DNA of 64,000 bases from Oscillibacter sp. (GTDB lineage Bacteria; Bacillota; Clostridia; Oscillospirales; Oscillospiraceae), in the NCBI GenBank assembly GCA_017482345.1, contig JAFUNB010000016.1:62001-126000 (forward strand). Reading direction: 5' to 3'. The translations under genes and the position numbers were made by a program. The notes under the pieces were generated by a model. The model ran no database searches. It saw only the letters and a program-made list of their open reading frames with translations, and was not told where the DNA came from. Of this stretch, positions 25,780 through 34,808 are shown in pieces (positions within the stretch are counted from its first letter, which is position 1; each line of letters opens with the position of its first letter).

Positions 25780-26790
25780 TTACAGGAGTCCAAGTCCCTT
25801 TGTGGCGCTGATGAACACCACCAGCGTGAACATGGACAGGATGCTGGTGAACACCACCAGCTGGTTGGCCAGCTTCACATCTCCGCCCGAGGACTGCACC
25901 AGCACGGCGCTGGATACGCCCACCGGCGTGCCGAACAGCGCGATGACGGCCGGATACTCGCTTGCGCCGAAGCGAGCCAGACCGGTACCGGTAGCAAGAC
26001 ACGCCAGACACAGACCCAGGACCGGCGCTACCACGATGCGGCCGATGACGCCCACAGCCATAGGCTTGGCGTCCGCCCGCTCCCGGGGTAGGGAGAACTG
26101 CGCGCCCAGGGACACCATGGCCAGCGGCGAAGCCACCTTCGCGGCGTTGCCGATGGCGGTATACAGGAACGGCAGATTCTTCCGGATAGAGAACACCAGC
26201 TCTCCATCGGCGGTCTGGGGAATGAGCATACGCAGACCAAGGGTGGCCAGACCCAGCAGGGAGGCGATGATCATGGGGTTGCGGATCATCTGTCCGCCGA
26301 TCTTCCGCAGACGCTGCCCCCGTTCATCGGAGGAGGCGGAGGTCAGGGCGATGACAGCCAGCGAGTTGAACGACAGCTGCACAAAGGCCGAGATCACCGC
26401 GCCGAAGGCCAGCGCCTCGTCTCCGCCCAGGCTCTGAGCCAGGGGAAGACCGATCAGCGCGAAGTTGGAGCGGAACATACACTGCCAGATCACGCCCTTT
26501 TGCCGTGGATCGGGAATGAACAGCCGCTGTGCCAGGTAGCCAACAGCAAACATCAGGAAGATCCCCGCCACACACACCGCCACGGCAGGCCAGTTCACCG
26601 AGGGGAGAGACTCGATGTTGTAGATGCCGTTATACAGCATGATGGGCAGAAAGAACTTGAAGATGAGGCGGTTGACATCCGGGAAAAACGACCCCGAAAA
26701 GATCCCGCACCGCTGGATCGTGCAACCCACCAGGATCAGCACCAGCATGGGGGCCACGGCGTTAAAGGAAAATTGGAAGTGCGCAAGCAT
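25780..26790 (-). CDS. AEC-family (auxin efflux carrier / malate permease-like) transporter
   Basis: A 336-residue membrane protein with about ten helices in the Mem_trans arrangement, starting with a short periplasmic end and VAPMLVLILVGCTIQRCGI. Conserved landmarks: FRSNFALIGLPLAQSLGG and the C-terminal FGTPVGVSSAVLVQSSGGDVKLANQ. Bacterial members include malate and malonate carriers. It is the last gene of the operon, 31 nt after the hydratase beta subunit, so it may export the product or import a second organic acid beside the TRAP system. RBS GGGAGG. Confidence 0.88.
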   Translation of the reverse strand: MLAHFQFSFNAVAPMLVLILVGCTIQRCGIFSGSFFPDVNRLIFKFFLPIMLYNGIYNIESLPSVNWPAVAVCVAGIFLMFAVGYLAQRLFIPDPRQKGVIWQCMFRSNFALIGLPLAQSLGGDEALAFGAVISAFVQLSFNSLAVIALTSASSDERGQRLRKIGGQMIRNPMIIASLLGLATLGLRMLIPQTADGELVFSIRKNLPFLYTAIGNAAKVASPLAMVSLGAQFSLPRERADAKPMAVGVIGRIVVAPVLGLCLACLATGTGLARFGASEYPAVIALFGTPVGVSSAVLVQSSGGDVKLANQLVVFTSILSMFTLVVFISATKGLGLL

Positions 26791-26821
26791 GGTTCCACCT
26801 CCCTGTCAGGGGTTCAGACGA

Positions 26822-27445
26822 TCAATACAGCTTGGTGTACTCGAAGCCCTCGGGAATGCCCAGATCCTCGAAGGCCTTCAGCTTGTTGGCCTCGATGGTG
26901 GCATCCAGCTGGTCGAACAGGTTGTTGCCCTCGGTGTCGATGTCCACCTTGAAGGGGCCCAGCTTGTCCAGCTTCATCTGCCAGGTGGCCTCGATGGAGC
27001 CCAGCTCGTCGAAGTTGTCCACGCCCATGATCTCAATGCTGTCCACCCACAGGTTGGGGGTAACACCCTGAGGAGTCAGGTGCACGCACTTGCGCTCCTT
27101 CATCATGGCTGCGGTCTCGGGGCCCATGGTGGTCTTGCCGATGATGGCGCGCAGATTCCACTGGTCCACGGACTTGGCGCCCCACTTCTCAAAGCGGATG
27201 CTGGAGGTGGGCATGAAGGAGACCAGTCTCCACTTGTCCTCTTCCTTGACCATGATGGGACCGACATGGATCAGCACGTTCTCGTCCTTGGTGACTTCGG
27301 GCATGGTGTTGCCCTCGTCAAAGATATAGCGGTGCAGTCTGGAGCGGCAGGTGAAGGCCATGCCGCTGATATAGACCAGGTCGCCCAGCTTCAGCTGAGT
27401 CACATCTTCTTCCTTCAACGGAGCCTGCAGATAATAAGTAGCCAT
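26822..27445 (-). CDS. Class I fumarase/tartrate dehydratase-type hydratase, beta subunit
   Basis: A 207-residue protein matching the fumarase C-terminal (TtdB/FumB-type) swivelling domain: LQLGDLVYISG-like opening, TCRSRLHRYI, HVGPIMV, MPTSSIRFEKW, and IIGKTTMGPETAAMM. With the alpha subunit it would form a [4Fe-4S] hydro-lyase. Candidate substrates in this family are fumarate/malate, tartrate, mesaconate/citramalate and dimethylmaleate; the sequence alone does not decide. Four nucleotides separate it from the alpha gene. RBS GGGAGG. Confidence 0.9.
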   Translation of the reverse strand: MATYYLQAPLKEEDVTQLKLGDLVYISGMAFTCRSRLHRYIFDEGNTMPEVTKDENVLIHVGPIMVKEEDKWRLVSFMPTSSIRFEKWGAKSVDQWNLRAIIGKTTMGPETAAMMKERKCVHLTPQGVTPNLWVDSIEIMGVDNFDELGSIEATWQMKLDKLGPFKVDIDTEGNNLFDQLDATIEANKLKAFEDLGIPEGFEYTKLY

Positions 27446-27449
27446 TCAG

Positions 27450-28367
27450 TTACCTCCCCTCAAACCAGTTGGGACTCTTCATGATCTCAACAGTGGAATC
27501 CGCATTGATGCGGGTGCTGGCGCGGCGGGCGACCATGCAGTTGGTGCTGGTGGCCACGCAGATGCCAGCGATGTGGGTATAGGCATACTCCACATTGACG
27601 CCCAGAACGGAGGTGGTGCCGCCGGAACCCATGATGCCGATGCCCAGGCTGTTCAGGGCCTTGTACAGGTCCTCTTCCAGCTCGCGGAACATGGGCTCGG
27701 GATGGGAGGAGCCGACCGTACGCAGGCAGGCGGCCTTCTTGGCCAGGTTGGCGGCCACGTTGGCGGTGCCGCCGATGCCGATGCCCAGCACGGAGGGCGG
27801 GCAGACGGCGCCGGCACGGGTGGAGGCCACATAGCACTCGATGATGTGCTTCTTGATGCCGGTCATGCCGTCAGCGAAGGCCAGCACGCGATGGCGGGTG
27901 CCGCCGAAGCACTCAGAGCCGCCGCCCTTGGCGACGTAGGTGATCTCGATGCTGTTGCCGGGGACGAACTGATAGGTAAAGTCGGGGATGTTCATACCCA
28001 CGTTGTCACCGGGATCATAGCCGGTGATGGGGTGCTTCATCGTCTTGCGGAGGTAGCCCAGTTTGGTAGCGCGGCGGACAGCGTTGCGGGTTGCGTCCTC
28101 CAGAGCCATGAGGCCGCCTTCCAGCTCGCACTCATTACCGATCTTGAAATAGAACACGGGCCAGCCGGTATCGGGGCAGGCGGGGTTGTCCTTTTCCACG
28201 GACAGCTCAATGCTCTTGAGGGTCTTGATCAGGCCTTCCTTGGCGCCGGCGGACTCCTCGCGGGCGATGGCGGCCTCAAAGGCCTCCTTCACGTCGTCGG
28301 AGAGAACGGTGGCACCCTTGCGGATGGTCTGGAATACGACCTCTTCGTAGAGTTCACGTTTAATCAA
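27450..28367 (-). CDS. Class I fumarase/tartrate dehydratase-type hydratase, alpha subunit
   Basis: A 305-residue catalytic subunit. The family CxDTG element appears as PACPDTG, followed by the usual KGGGSE region and GIGIGGTANVAANLAKKA. Cys in CPDTG, VCPPS and the C-terminal TNCMVARR are the likely Fe-S ligands. The stretch after KGGGSE is CFGGTRHRV rather than the N-x-S form I expect in true fumarases, which hints at another substrate. TTG start with AGGAGGA. Part of the TRAP/AtuA operon. Confidence 0.9.
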   Translation of the reverse strand: MIKRELYEEVVFQTIRKGATVLSDDVKEAFEAAIAREESAGAKEGLIKTLKSIELSVEKDNPACPDTGWPVFYFKIGNECELEGGLMALEDATRNAVRRATKLGYLRKTMKHPITGYDPGDNVGMNIPDFTYQFVPGNSIEITYVAKGGGSECFGGTRHRVLAFADGMTGIKKHIIECYVASTRAGAVCPPSVLGIGIGGTANVAANLAKKAACLRTVGSSHPEPMFRELEEDLYKALNSLGIGIMGSGGTTSVLGVNVEYAYTHIAGICVATSTNCMVARRASTRINADSTVEIMKSPNWFEGR

Positions 28368-28393
28368 AGCAATTCCTCCTTACGTTAGACAGG

Positions 28394-28702
28394 TTAGGGG
28401 ATCAGCAGCGTGGACAGGGGGCCGTGCTGCTGGCAGCCATAGACGTCCATGTCGTCCAGAGCGCCGCTGAGGGTCTTGCGGGGGATGGTCACCTTAATGG
28501 AGTCCACGATGTCGTAGGCGATGATGTCCACATCAGACACAGCCACATCGTACAGCTCCGCCACGGCCTCGGCAGTCAGGGCGCCGGAATCGCGGACACG
28601 GAGATAGGCCTCCTTGGAGGCGAACATGATGTCGAAGGTGACGTTCAGGGGGCCGGCGTTCTTGCTGCGCAGGATCGCCGCGATGTCATTGAGTTTCGTC
28701 AT
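28394..28702 (-). CDS. DUF4387-family protein
   Basis: A 102-residue protein that I recognise as DUF4387: opening LNDIAAILRSKNAGPLNVTFDIMF, and VDIIAYDIVDSIKVTIPR. It overlaps the AtuA gene by 4 nt. Genes of this family are habitually next to or fused with AtuA/DUF1446, so the two very likely form one enzyme. Its biochemical role is not established. No membrane segment or Cys motif. Confidence 0.85.
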   Translation of the reverse strand: MTKLNDIAAILRSKNAGPLNVTFDIMFASKEAYLRVRDSGALTAEAVAELYDVAVSDVDIIAYDIVDSIKVTIPRKTLSGALDDMDVYGCQQHGPLSTLLIP

Positions 28703-30054
28703 GCGTCATTTCCCACCTTTACATAGCTGATTCTGGCCGTCTCACACAGGTCGTCCACTTCCACCAGATGATACACGCCGAAGGTGTACACGGGGCCGAA
28801 CTTGATGTCGGAGGGAGAGTAGGGGAAGGCCAGGTTGCCGGCGGAGGACTTGCGGCCGGGATAGTCGGTGTGCAGGAAGCGGGAGCGGCACAGGGCGACG
28901 ATGGTATTGGCGATGTCCTGGGTCTTGGCCACCACGTCGATGATGATGCCCATGTTGTAGGTGGGCAGATCGGGGACTTCCACGCCGGGCAGGGGGGTGC
29001 CGAACTTGCGCAGGGTGATGGTGTAATCCTCGGGAGCCACCTTGCCCTCCGTGTTGCGGGCTACGAAGGCCTTGACGATCTCGAAGATGTCATCCACCTT
29101 CTTGATGGTCATGGGATCGTTGATGCTGGCGATGGTCAGAGTACGGTAACCGACCAGCATGGCGCCCTCCAGCTTGATGGTGGGCTTTTCCGCATGGACA
29201 AACTTACTGTTGGTGACGCGGACGGCGCGGTCGGTGACCTGCTCGTACTGGGATTCCCGCAGATCGGCCATGCCGTCGGGCTCATAGATGTAATAGGGGT
29301 TGCCCTGCTCATACATGGTATGGGCGGCCACGCGGCCAATGGTGCAGATCCGGTTCAGACCGGGGGGCTCCAGGGTGAAGCTGTCGGTTTCGATGGTGGC
29401 CACCATGCAGTCGGCAGCGGCCATGGGCTCGGCGCACAGGCTGCCGCACTCCATGATCTTTGCCATATGGACAGCCAGACCTTCGTCCATGCCGTGCTTC
29501 AGAGCGGGAGCGGAGTAGATGGCGGTATCGCAGGCACGGCCGGCCAGGATCACGTCCACATCCTCCTCCAGGACCTTCAGGAAGGGATCCACGCCGATCT
29601 GGGAGACGATGTGGGAGCACTTGTCGATGTTCTCCTCCGTCAGCTCCAGGCCGGGGCCCAGGGGAGTCACCTTGCCGGCGCGCAGCTTTTCCTTCACGTA
29701 CTCAGCGGTGACCTCGGTGTTGATGATGGCCATTTTGAAGGACAGGCCACGCTCGGCAGCGATCTCCTCCACGATCTCGCGGAGCCACTGGACATGCACA
29801 TCGGCGCCGGAGCCGCCGGAAGTACCCACGATGAAGGGGATCTTCCGCTCCAGAGCACGGGGCAGCACCAGCTCCACGTCGCGCTTGACGGCGTCGCGGT
29901 TGGTGAAGGAGACGCCCTTGCCCAGATAGCAGGGGCCGGGATCGGTGGAACCGGCGTCCACACCGATGTAGTCGATGTCCTGCATCATTGCATTATTCAG
30001 ACTCTTTTCGTCATAGCCGTAGCCCAAGAGTCCGCACAAGGATAAGATTTTCAA
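28699..30054 (-). CDS. AtuA-family (DUF1446) protein
   Basis: A 451-residue cytosolic protein of the acyclic terpene utilisation AtuA family. Visible landmarks: DYIGVDAGSTDPGP, FIVGTSGGSGAD, LGPGLELT, ILAGRACDTAIYSAPALKHG and AEPMAADC-like AEPMAAADC. The family is required for acyclic terpene or branched acid degradation in Pseudomonas, but the reaction is unknown. Here it pairs with DUF4387 and a fumarase-type hydratase behind a TRAP importer, which points to a hydroxy- or methyl-dicarboxylic acid. TTG start, with GAGGAGG 8 nt upstream. Confidence 0.88.
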   Translation of the reverse strand: MKILSLCGLLGYGYDEKSLNNAMMQDIDYIGVDAGSTDPGPCYLGKGVSFTNRDAVKRDVELVLPRALERKIPFIVGTSGGSGADVHVQWLREIVEEIAAERGLSFKMAIINTEVTAEYVKEKLRAGKVTPLGPGLELTEENIDKCSHIVSQIGVDPFLKVLEEDVDVILAGRACDTAIYSAPALKHGMDEGLAVHMAKIMECGSLCAEPMAAADCMVATIETDSFTLEPPGLNRICTIGRVAAHTMYEQGNPYYIYEPDGMADLRESQYEQVTDRAVRVTNSKFVHAEKPTIKLEGAMLVGYRTLTIASINDPMTIKKVDDIFEIVKAFVARNTEGKVAPEDYTITLRKFGTPLPGVEVPDLPTYNMGIIIDVVAKTQDIANTIVALCRSRFLHTDYPGRKSSAGNLAFPYSPSDIKFGPVYTFGVYHLVEVDDLCETARISYVKVGNDA

Positions 30055-30075
30055 AACAAGTTCCTCCTCGGGAAA

Positions 30076-31353
30076 TTATTTGATGAGGTTGGGGATCCAC
30101 AGGGACAGGCCGGGCACCAGGTTCACGATGACCAGCACCACCAGCGTGACCAGCAGGAACGGCATGTTCTCCTTGACCAGATCCTCGATGGAAGCCTTGG
30201 CAACGCCGGCAGCCAGATACAGGTTGACGCCGACGGGAGGAGTAATGTAGCCGATGGCCAGGTTGACGATCATGATGCAGCCCAGGTGGATGGGGTCGAT
30301 GCCATAGGTGATGGCCACAGGCAGGAAGATGGGAGCCAGGATGGACACGGCGGCGGAGCCGGTGATCAGCATACCGGCCAGCAGGAACACGATGTTCAGA
30401 CCCAGCAGGAAGATGTACTTGTTGTCGCCCACGGTGGCGCAGAAGCGGCCCAGAGCGGCGGGGACACCGGCGTTGGTCAGAACCCAGCTGAAGCCGGCGG
30501 CAGTCTGCATGACGAAGACCACCACGGCGGTATCGCGGACGGACTTGACCAGGGCTTCACGCATAACCTTCCAGGGCAGCGCCTTGTCAACGAACTTGGT
30601 GATGATGTAAGCGTAAACGCAGGCGATGACGGCAGCCTCGTTGGGGGTGCACAGGCCGCTGTAGATGCCGCCCAGAATGATGACGGGCATCATCAGAACG
30701 GAGAGGCCGTCCTTGGTCATCTTCAGGAAGTTCTTCACGTCGAACTTGCTGACTTCGCCGTAGTTGTTCTTCTTACTGTAGTACCAGCTGACGGCGCAGA
30801 TGCTGGCGGACAGCAGGATGCCGGGCAGAGCGCCGGAAGCGAACAGCTTCTTGACGGAGGTACCGGTAACCGTACCGTACACAACGAAGGTAACAGAGGG
30901 AGGGATAACGATACCGGTGATACCGGCGGAGGCGATGACGGAGCCGGAGAACTTGGTGGGATAGCCGCGCTCCTTCATCTTGTCGATCATAATGGAGCCG
31001 ATGGAGGCGCAGGTGGCAGCGGAGGAGCCGGACAGAGCGGAGAAGAAGCAGGCTGCCAGGCCGCCGGCGATGGCAAGGCCACCCTTCATCCAGCCGACCA
31101 CGGACTCGGCCCAGGCCACCAGGTTGTCAGTCATCTTGCCCTTGCACATGATCTCACCGGAGAGCATGAAGAACAGGATGGCCATGACCGTAAAGGTGTT
31201 GATCTGGGTCATCATGCGCTGCACCATCATGAACAGGGGCAGGCCATCATACAGCAGAGCGGCCATGGCGGAGATGCCCAGGCCAGCGGCGATGGGGATA
31301 CCAGCGCAAATCGTCAGTGCAAAGACGACCATCAGAATGACAGTAGAGATCAT
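30076..31353 (-). CDS. dctM: TRAP transporter large permease (DctM)
   Basis: A 425-residue membrane protein with about eleven helices, the transport subunit of a TRAP system that imports organic acids using a Na+ gradient. Typical DctM stretches are AACFFSALSGSSAATCASIGSIM, SAGITGIVIPPSV, GLCTPNEAAV and LAIGYITPPVGVNLYLA. The start overlaps the small permease by 4 nt. Together with DctQ and DctP it is a complete tripartite transporter. Confidence 0.95.
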   Translation of the reverse strand: MISTVILMVVFALTICAGIPIAAGLGISAMAALLYDGLPLFMMVQRMMTQINTFTVMAILFFMLSGEIMCKGKMTDNLVAWAESVVGWMKGGLAIAGGLAACFFSALSGSSAATCASIGSIMIDKMKERGYPTKFSGSVIASAGITGIVIPPSVTFVVYGTVTGTSVKKLFASGALPGILLSASICAVSWYYSKKNNYGEVSKFDVKNFLKMTKDGLSVLMMPVIILGGIYSGLCTPNEAAVIACVYAYIITKFVDKALPWKVMREALVKSVRDTAVVVFVMQTAAGFSWVLTNAGVPAALGRFCATVGDNKYIFLLGLNIVFLLAGMLITGSAAVSILAPIFLPVAITYGIDPIHLGCIMIVNLAIGYITPPVGVNLYLAAGVAKASIEDLVKENMPFLLVTLVVLVIVNLVPGLSLWIPNLIK

Positions 31354-31841
31354 GCCTGCACCTCCTCATTGTTGTCCTGCGTACCAGTCAGGATCTGATA
31401 GATGTTTTCAATAAAGGTGAGAATGCTGAACACTGCGCCCACAGGGATGCTGGCATAGAAGTAGACCATGCTCATGCGCAGATACTCGGAATACTGCATG
31501 GAGCCCATCTTGACCAGCTGGAAGCCGGCCACCAGAACGGTGCCCATGAAAACAGTCAGCGCCACATTCAGCAAAATGTCATAGGTCTTCTTGGCGGCGC
31601 CCTTGAAATTCTTGGTCAGAGCGGTAACGCCCAGATGTGCGCCGGCGCGGAAGGCCAGGGCACTGCCCAGACACACGCTCCAGCAGAAGGCCAGACGGCT
31701 CAGCTCATCGATACCAGCGTTGGAAGAACCGAAGATGTAGCGGGCGATGATGTTATAGAAGCATGCCGCCGTGATGGCAAACAGCACGATGGCACAGAAT
31801 AATTCCAGTGCTTTGAAGATTGCGTCAAATACTTTTTGCAT
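31350..31841 (-). CDS. dctQ: TRAP transporter small permease (DctQ)
   Basis: A 163-residue membrane protein with four helices: ELFCAIVLFAITAACFYNIIARYIFG, then the conserved DELSRLAFCWSVCLGSALAFRAGAHLG, and two further segments. It partners DctM. RBS AAAGGAGG. Confidence 0.92.
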   Translation of the reverse strand: MQKVFDAIFKALELFCAIVLFAITAACFYNIIARYIFGSSNAGIDELSRLAFCWSVCLGSALAFRAGAHLGVTALTKNFKGAAKKTYDILLNVALTVFMGTVLVAGFQLVKMGSMQYSEYLRMSMVYFYASIPVGAVFSILTFIENIYQILTGTQDNNEEVQA

Positions 31842-31909
31842 AAAATCCTCCTTTGGGAGATCCCGGGAACCGGATGAACCGGTTCCCGGATAGGATCGTC
31901 AGATGCGAA

Positions 31910-32941
31910 TCAGCGGGCGGCGTTGATGGCCTCCAGCAGCTCGGGGGGGCAATGCTCGGCCAGAACGGGAGCGGTCAGCTCCTTGATCTCGGCCAGGACC
32001 TCATCAGAGACCTCGGTGTAGACGACGCCCTCGTCGATCATGGTCTGCAGGGCCTCGTTGTCCATCTTCTGGCTCAGCTCACGCTGCCACACACCAGCCT
32101 CCTGGCAGGTCTCGATCATGATCTGCTGCTGCTCGGGGGTCAGCTTGTTCCAGGTGATCAGGCTCATGGTGATGGGCTCAGCACCGTACTGGATGGGGAT
32201 ATTGGAGTAGTACTTCTGGACCTCGTGGATCTTGCTCTCATACATGGTGGAAGCGGGGTTGAACTGAGCGTCGGCAGTACCCTGAGACAGGCCGATGTAG
32301 GTCTCGCCCCAAGGAATGGAGACAGCACCGCAGCCCAGAGCCTCGATGGTGGCAGACAGAGCGGCGCCGCCGGCGTAACGGATCTTCAGGCCGTTGATGT
32401 CGCTGACGGACTTGATCTCACGGACGTTGTTGGACAGGTTCTTGAAGCCGGTATCCCAGTTGGCCAGGCAGACCAGGCCGATATCCTTGTAAGCCTGATC
32501 GTAGTAATCCAGCACGCAGGTATCCATGCACTTGAAGGCGTGCTCATAGCTGTCAAACAGGAAGGGCAGGTCCAGAGCGCTGATCTCGGTCATGAAGCCA
32601 GCCAGGGTAGCGGGAGCATTCAGAACGATGTCGATAACGCCCAGCTGGCAGGCCTCGGTGGATTCCTTCTGGTCACCCAGAGCGGAGTTGGGGTGGATCT
32701 CCAGCTGGATGGCACCGTTGGTGCGCTCCATCAGCAGCTCGTTCCAGTACTCGGCGCCCTTCTGCCAGGAGCTGTTCTCGCTGGACTTGTGGCTGACACG
32801 CAGGACGATGGGATCGGCAGCGGCCTCACCGGATGCCGCGGGAGCATCACCGGAAGCAGTGGGAGCCTCTTCCTTGCCGCCGCAGGCAGCCAGGGACAGA
32901 ACCATGGCCAGGGTCAACAGCAGTGCAAAAAACTTCTTCAT
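31910..32941 (-). CDS. dctP: TRAP transporter solute-binding lipoprotein (DctP family)
   Basis: A 343-residue secreted lipoprotein with lipobox LAAC (Cys20) and an Ala/Ser/Pro linker. The DctP fold starts VLRVSHKSSENSSWQKGAEYWNELL. The ligand Arg typical of carboxylate-binding DctP proteins is likely in LKIRYAGG. ATG at 32941 is chosen for its AAAGGAG site and signal peptide; the frame stays open 40 codons upstream but runs through the sigma-54 promoter. First gene of an eight-gene operon. Its signal peptide is nearly the same as that of three other binding proteins in the window. Confidence 0.94.
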   Translation of the reverse strand: MKKFFALLLTLAMVLSLAACGGKEEAPTASGDAPAASGEAAADPIVLRVSHKSSENSSWQKGAEYWNELLMERTNGAIQLEIHPNSALGDQKESTEACQLGVIDIVLNAPATLAGFMTEISALDLPFLFDSYEHAFKCMDTCVLDYYDQAYKDIGLVCLANWDTGFKNLSNNVREIKSVSDINGLKIRYAGGAALSATIEALGCGAVSIPWGETYIGLSQGTADAQFNPASTMYESKIHEVQKYYSNIPIQYGAEPITMSLITWNKLTPEQQQIMIETCQEAGVWQRELSQKMDNEALQTMIDEGVVYTEVSDEVLAEIKELTAPVLAEHCPPELLEAINAAR

Positions 32942-32994
32942 ATCTATTCTCCTTTTCTTTTTTTCGCACACACATATGTGCAATTTATACTTGT

Positions 32995-33010
32995 AGCAAT
33001 TTTTGTGCCA
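32995..33010 (-). promoter_or_regulatory. Sigma-54 (-24/-12) promoter of the TRAP/AtuA operon
   Basis: Minus strand reads TGGCAC-AAAAA-TTGCT (33010 to 32995), matching the sigma-54 consensus TGGCAC-N5-TTGCW at every defined position. Transcription would start near 32984, leaving a 40-nt leader before dctP. The adjacent upstream gene encodes a GAFTGA-type sigma-54 activator. Confidence 0.85.
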
Positions 33011-33037
33011 AATTCGAATTTTGGAAAAATTTGTCCA

Positions 33038-33079
33038 TTTGGCAAACTTCAGCGTTTGCATCTATCCGTTTTGCACAAA
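33038..33079 (-). promoter_or_regulatory. Candidate enhancer sites for the sigma-54 activator
   Basis: TTTGGCAAA (33038-33046) and TTTGCACAAA (33070-33079), two near-palindromes with TTTG/CAAA arms, lie about 30-70 bp upstream of the -24 element. A third copy, TTTGCGCAAA (33131-33140), overlaps the terminator of the activator gene. The spacing of the outer two is 61 bp. Confidence 0.4.
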
Positions 33080-33137
33080 TTTTTGTTAAGTTTTCTTATC
33101 AACCTGTGGATTATCCATAACTTTCTGGAATTTGCGC

Positions 33138-33181
33138 AAAAAAATGCCGGAAGAATTTTTCCAGTTTGCAGAATTCTTCCG
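33138..33181 (-). terminator. Terminator of the sigma-54 activator gene
   Basis: 10-bp stem CGGAAGAATT/AATTCTTCCG (33181-33172 with 33157-33148), followed on the minus strand by GCA and seven T (33144-33138). Confidence 0.85.
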
Positions 33182-33212
33182 ACATCGTTCGCGTATGTAC
33201 GGGCCGCTCCCG

Positions 33213-34628
33213 TCATTCGATTTCATACTTTTTTAATTTTTCATAGACCGAACGGACAGAAATATTCAGCCGTTTGGCCATTTTGGTCTTGTTTTTGCCC
33301 TCTTCGGCGTACATGGCCCGCAGCATTTCACTCTCCCAGCGCTGGAACCGCTGCTGATAATTGGCATCCGGAGCATCCTCCTGTACCGACTGGGACACAG
33401 GGCGCTCCGGCGGCTCCGGCGGCAGCAGGAAGCGGACGTCCGAGGCCTGCAGGGAATCCTGATCGCTCTGCAGGCCGATGACCGCACGGGCGATGGTGTT
33501 GTCCAGCTCGCGGACGTTGCCGGGCCAGCTGTGGCTGTTCAGGGTCTTCAGGCAGCAGTCGTCGATCTTCCGGACCGGCTTGCCGAATTCCACCGCGTGC
33601 CGCTTGAGGAAATGGTAGGCCAGCGCCGCCACGTCGCCGGTACGCTCCCGCAGGGGCGGGATGTAGACCGGGAAGGTGTTGAGGCGGTAGTACAGGTCGG
33701 AGCGGAACTCCTTCCGGGCGATCTTGGCCTCCAGATCCGCGTTGGTGGCTGCGATGACGCGGACATTGATGATATGGACCTTCGTGCCGCCCACGCGGGT
33801 GATCTCCCGCTCCTGCAGCACGCGCAGGAGCTTTGCCTGCAGGGACAGGCTGATGTCGCCGATCTCGTCCAGGAAGATGGTGCCCTTGTCGGCAGCCTCG
33901 AACAGGCCGATCTCGCCGCCCTTTTTCGCGCCGGTGAAGGCGCCGCCCTCGTAGCCGAACAGGATGCTCTCCAGCAGATCCTCCGGGATGGCCGCGCAGT
34001 TGACGCGGACGAACTTCTGGCTGCGGCGGGCGCTCTCCTTATGGATGGCGTGGGCGAACAGCTCCTTGCCGGTGCCGCTCTCGCCCCGCAGCAGGATGGT
34101 CACGTTGGTGGCGGCGGCCTTCCGGGCCGTCTCCACAGCCTTGCGCTGGGATTCGCTGTCACCCAGAATGTCCTCAAAGGAATACCGGGCGCCCTCGATG
34201 CCGAAACTCTGCTTGAGGTCCAGCAGCTTTTCCAGCTCCGTCATGGTGCGCTCCGTGTTAGAGAACTCATGGATGATGCCCATGCTGTAGATCAGGCGGC
34301 CATTGTCGAAGATGGGCACGCCGTCCACCTTCACCAGCCGCTTCTGATGGCCCATGACCTTCGTGCCGCTGTACGGACGCCGCTCCTGCAGTACGATGCG
34401 GTGGATACTGCGCTCATTCTCCCGGACATGGCAGGAGTAATGCTTCCCCAGCAGCTCCGACCGCTGGATGTCAAAGATCTCCTCATAGGCCTTGTTCACC
34501 AGGACAAACGTTTCCTTCGTGTCCACCACAGAGATGGGAATGGGCAGGTTTTCGATCAGCGACTCCAGAATCTGGCCATAGTCGGTCGAACAGTTCAGGA
34601 GGTTTTTCACGGCTCTATTTTCTTCCAT
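33213..34628 (-). CDS. PAS-containing sigma-54-dependent transcriptional activator
   Basis: A 471-residue bacterial enhancer-binding protein. An N-terminal PAS sensor (about 20-125) precedes the AAA+ domain with Walker A GESGTGKE (182-189), sigma-54 contact loop GAFTGA (229-234), Walker [10 protein letters not shown] and an Arg finger region [10 protein letters not shown]. The C-terminal Fis-type HTH is [25 protein letters not shown] at 34628 (GAAAGGGG upstream) is preferred to the TTG two codons earlier. With a sigma-54 promoter on the next operon, its target is clear. The PAS domain probably senses a small intracellular ligand. Confidence 0.94.
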   Translation of the reverse strand: MEENRAVKNLLNCSTDYGQILESLIENLPIPISVVDTKETFVLVNKAYEEIFDIQRSELLGKHYSCHVRENERSIHRIVLQERRPYSGTKVMGHQKRLVKVDGVPIFDNGRLIYSMGIIHEFSNTERTMTELEKLLDLKQSFGIEGARYSFEDILGDSESQRKAVETARKAAATNVTILLRGESGTGKELFAHAIHKESARRSQKFVRVNCAAIPEDLLESILFGYEGGAFTGAKKGGEIGLFEAADKGTIFLDEIGDISLSLQAKLLRVLQEREITRVGGTKVHIINVRVIAATNADLEAKIARKEFRSDLYYRLNTFPVYIPPLRERTGDVAALAYHFLKRHAVEFGKPVRKIDDCCLKTLNSHSWPGNVRELDNTIARAVIGLQSDQDSLQASDVRFLLPPEPPERPVSQSVQEDAPDANYQQRFQRWESEMLRAMYAEEGKNKTKMAKRLNISVRSVYEKLKKYEIE

Positions 34629-34768
34629 GTGCAAACCCCTTTCTCTCCCCCTTCGGGAAGTCGATTACACCCATTCTGTCAAATCGGCTCCCAAAAGTCA
34701 ATGAAATTTCTGTGCGTTTTGCCGGAAACACCCTCGTCAAAACGCCGGAAACCCCTGCGGCGCAGCCA

Positions 34769-34805
34769 AAAGCCGCCTTTGGAATTTCTTCCCAAAGGCG
34801 GCTTT
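34769..34805 (-). terminator. Terminator of the DUF554 gene
   Basis: Perfect 14-bp stem (34805-34792 with 34782-34769), 9-nt loop and a T-run on the minus strand (TTTTGG). Confidence 0.8.
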
Positions 34806-34808
34806 CGC

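Noticed and set aside
32942..33061. 40-codon upstream extension of the dctP frame
   Set aside because: It crosses the sigma-54 promoter and would bury the signal peptide. AAAGGAG supports the ATG at 32941.
33131..33140. TTTGCGCAAA as a firm enhancer site
   Set aside because: It overlaps the poly-A/T stretch of the activator gene terminator, so its palindromy may be coincidental. It is mentioned only as a possible third copy.
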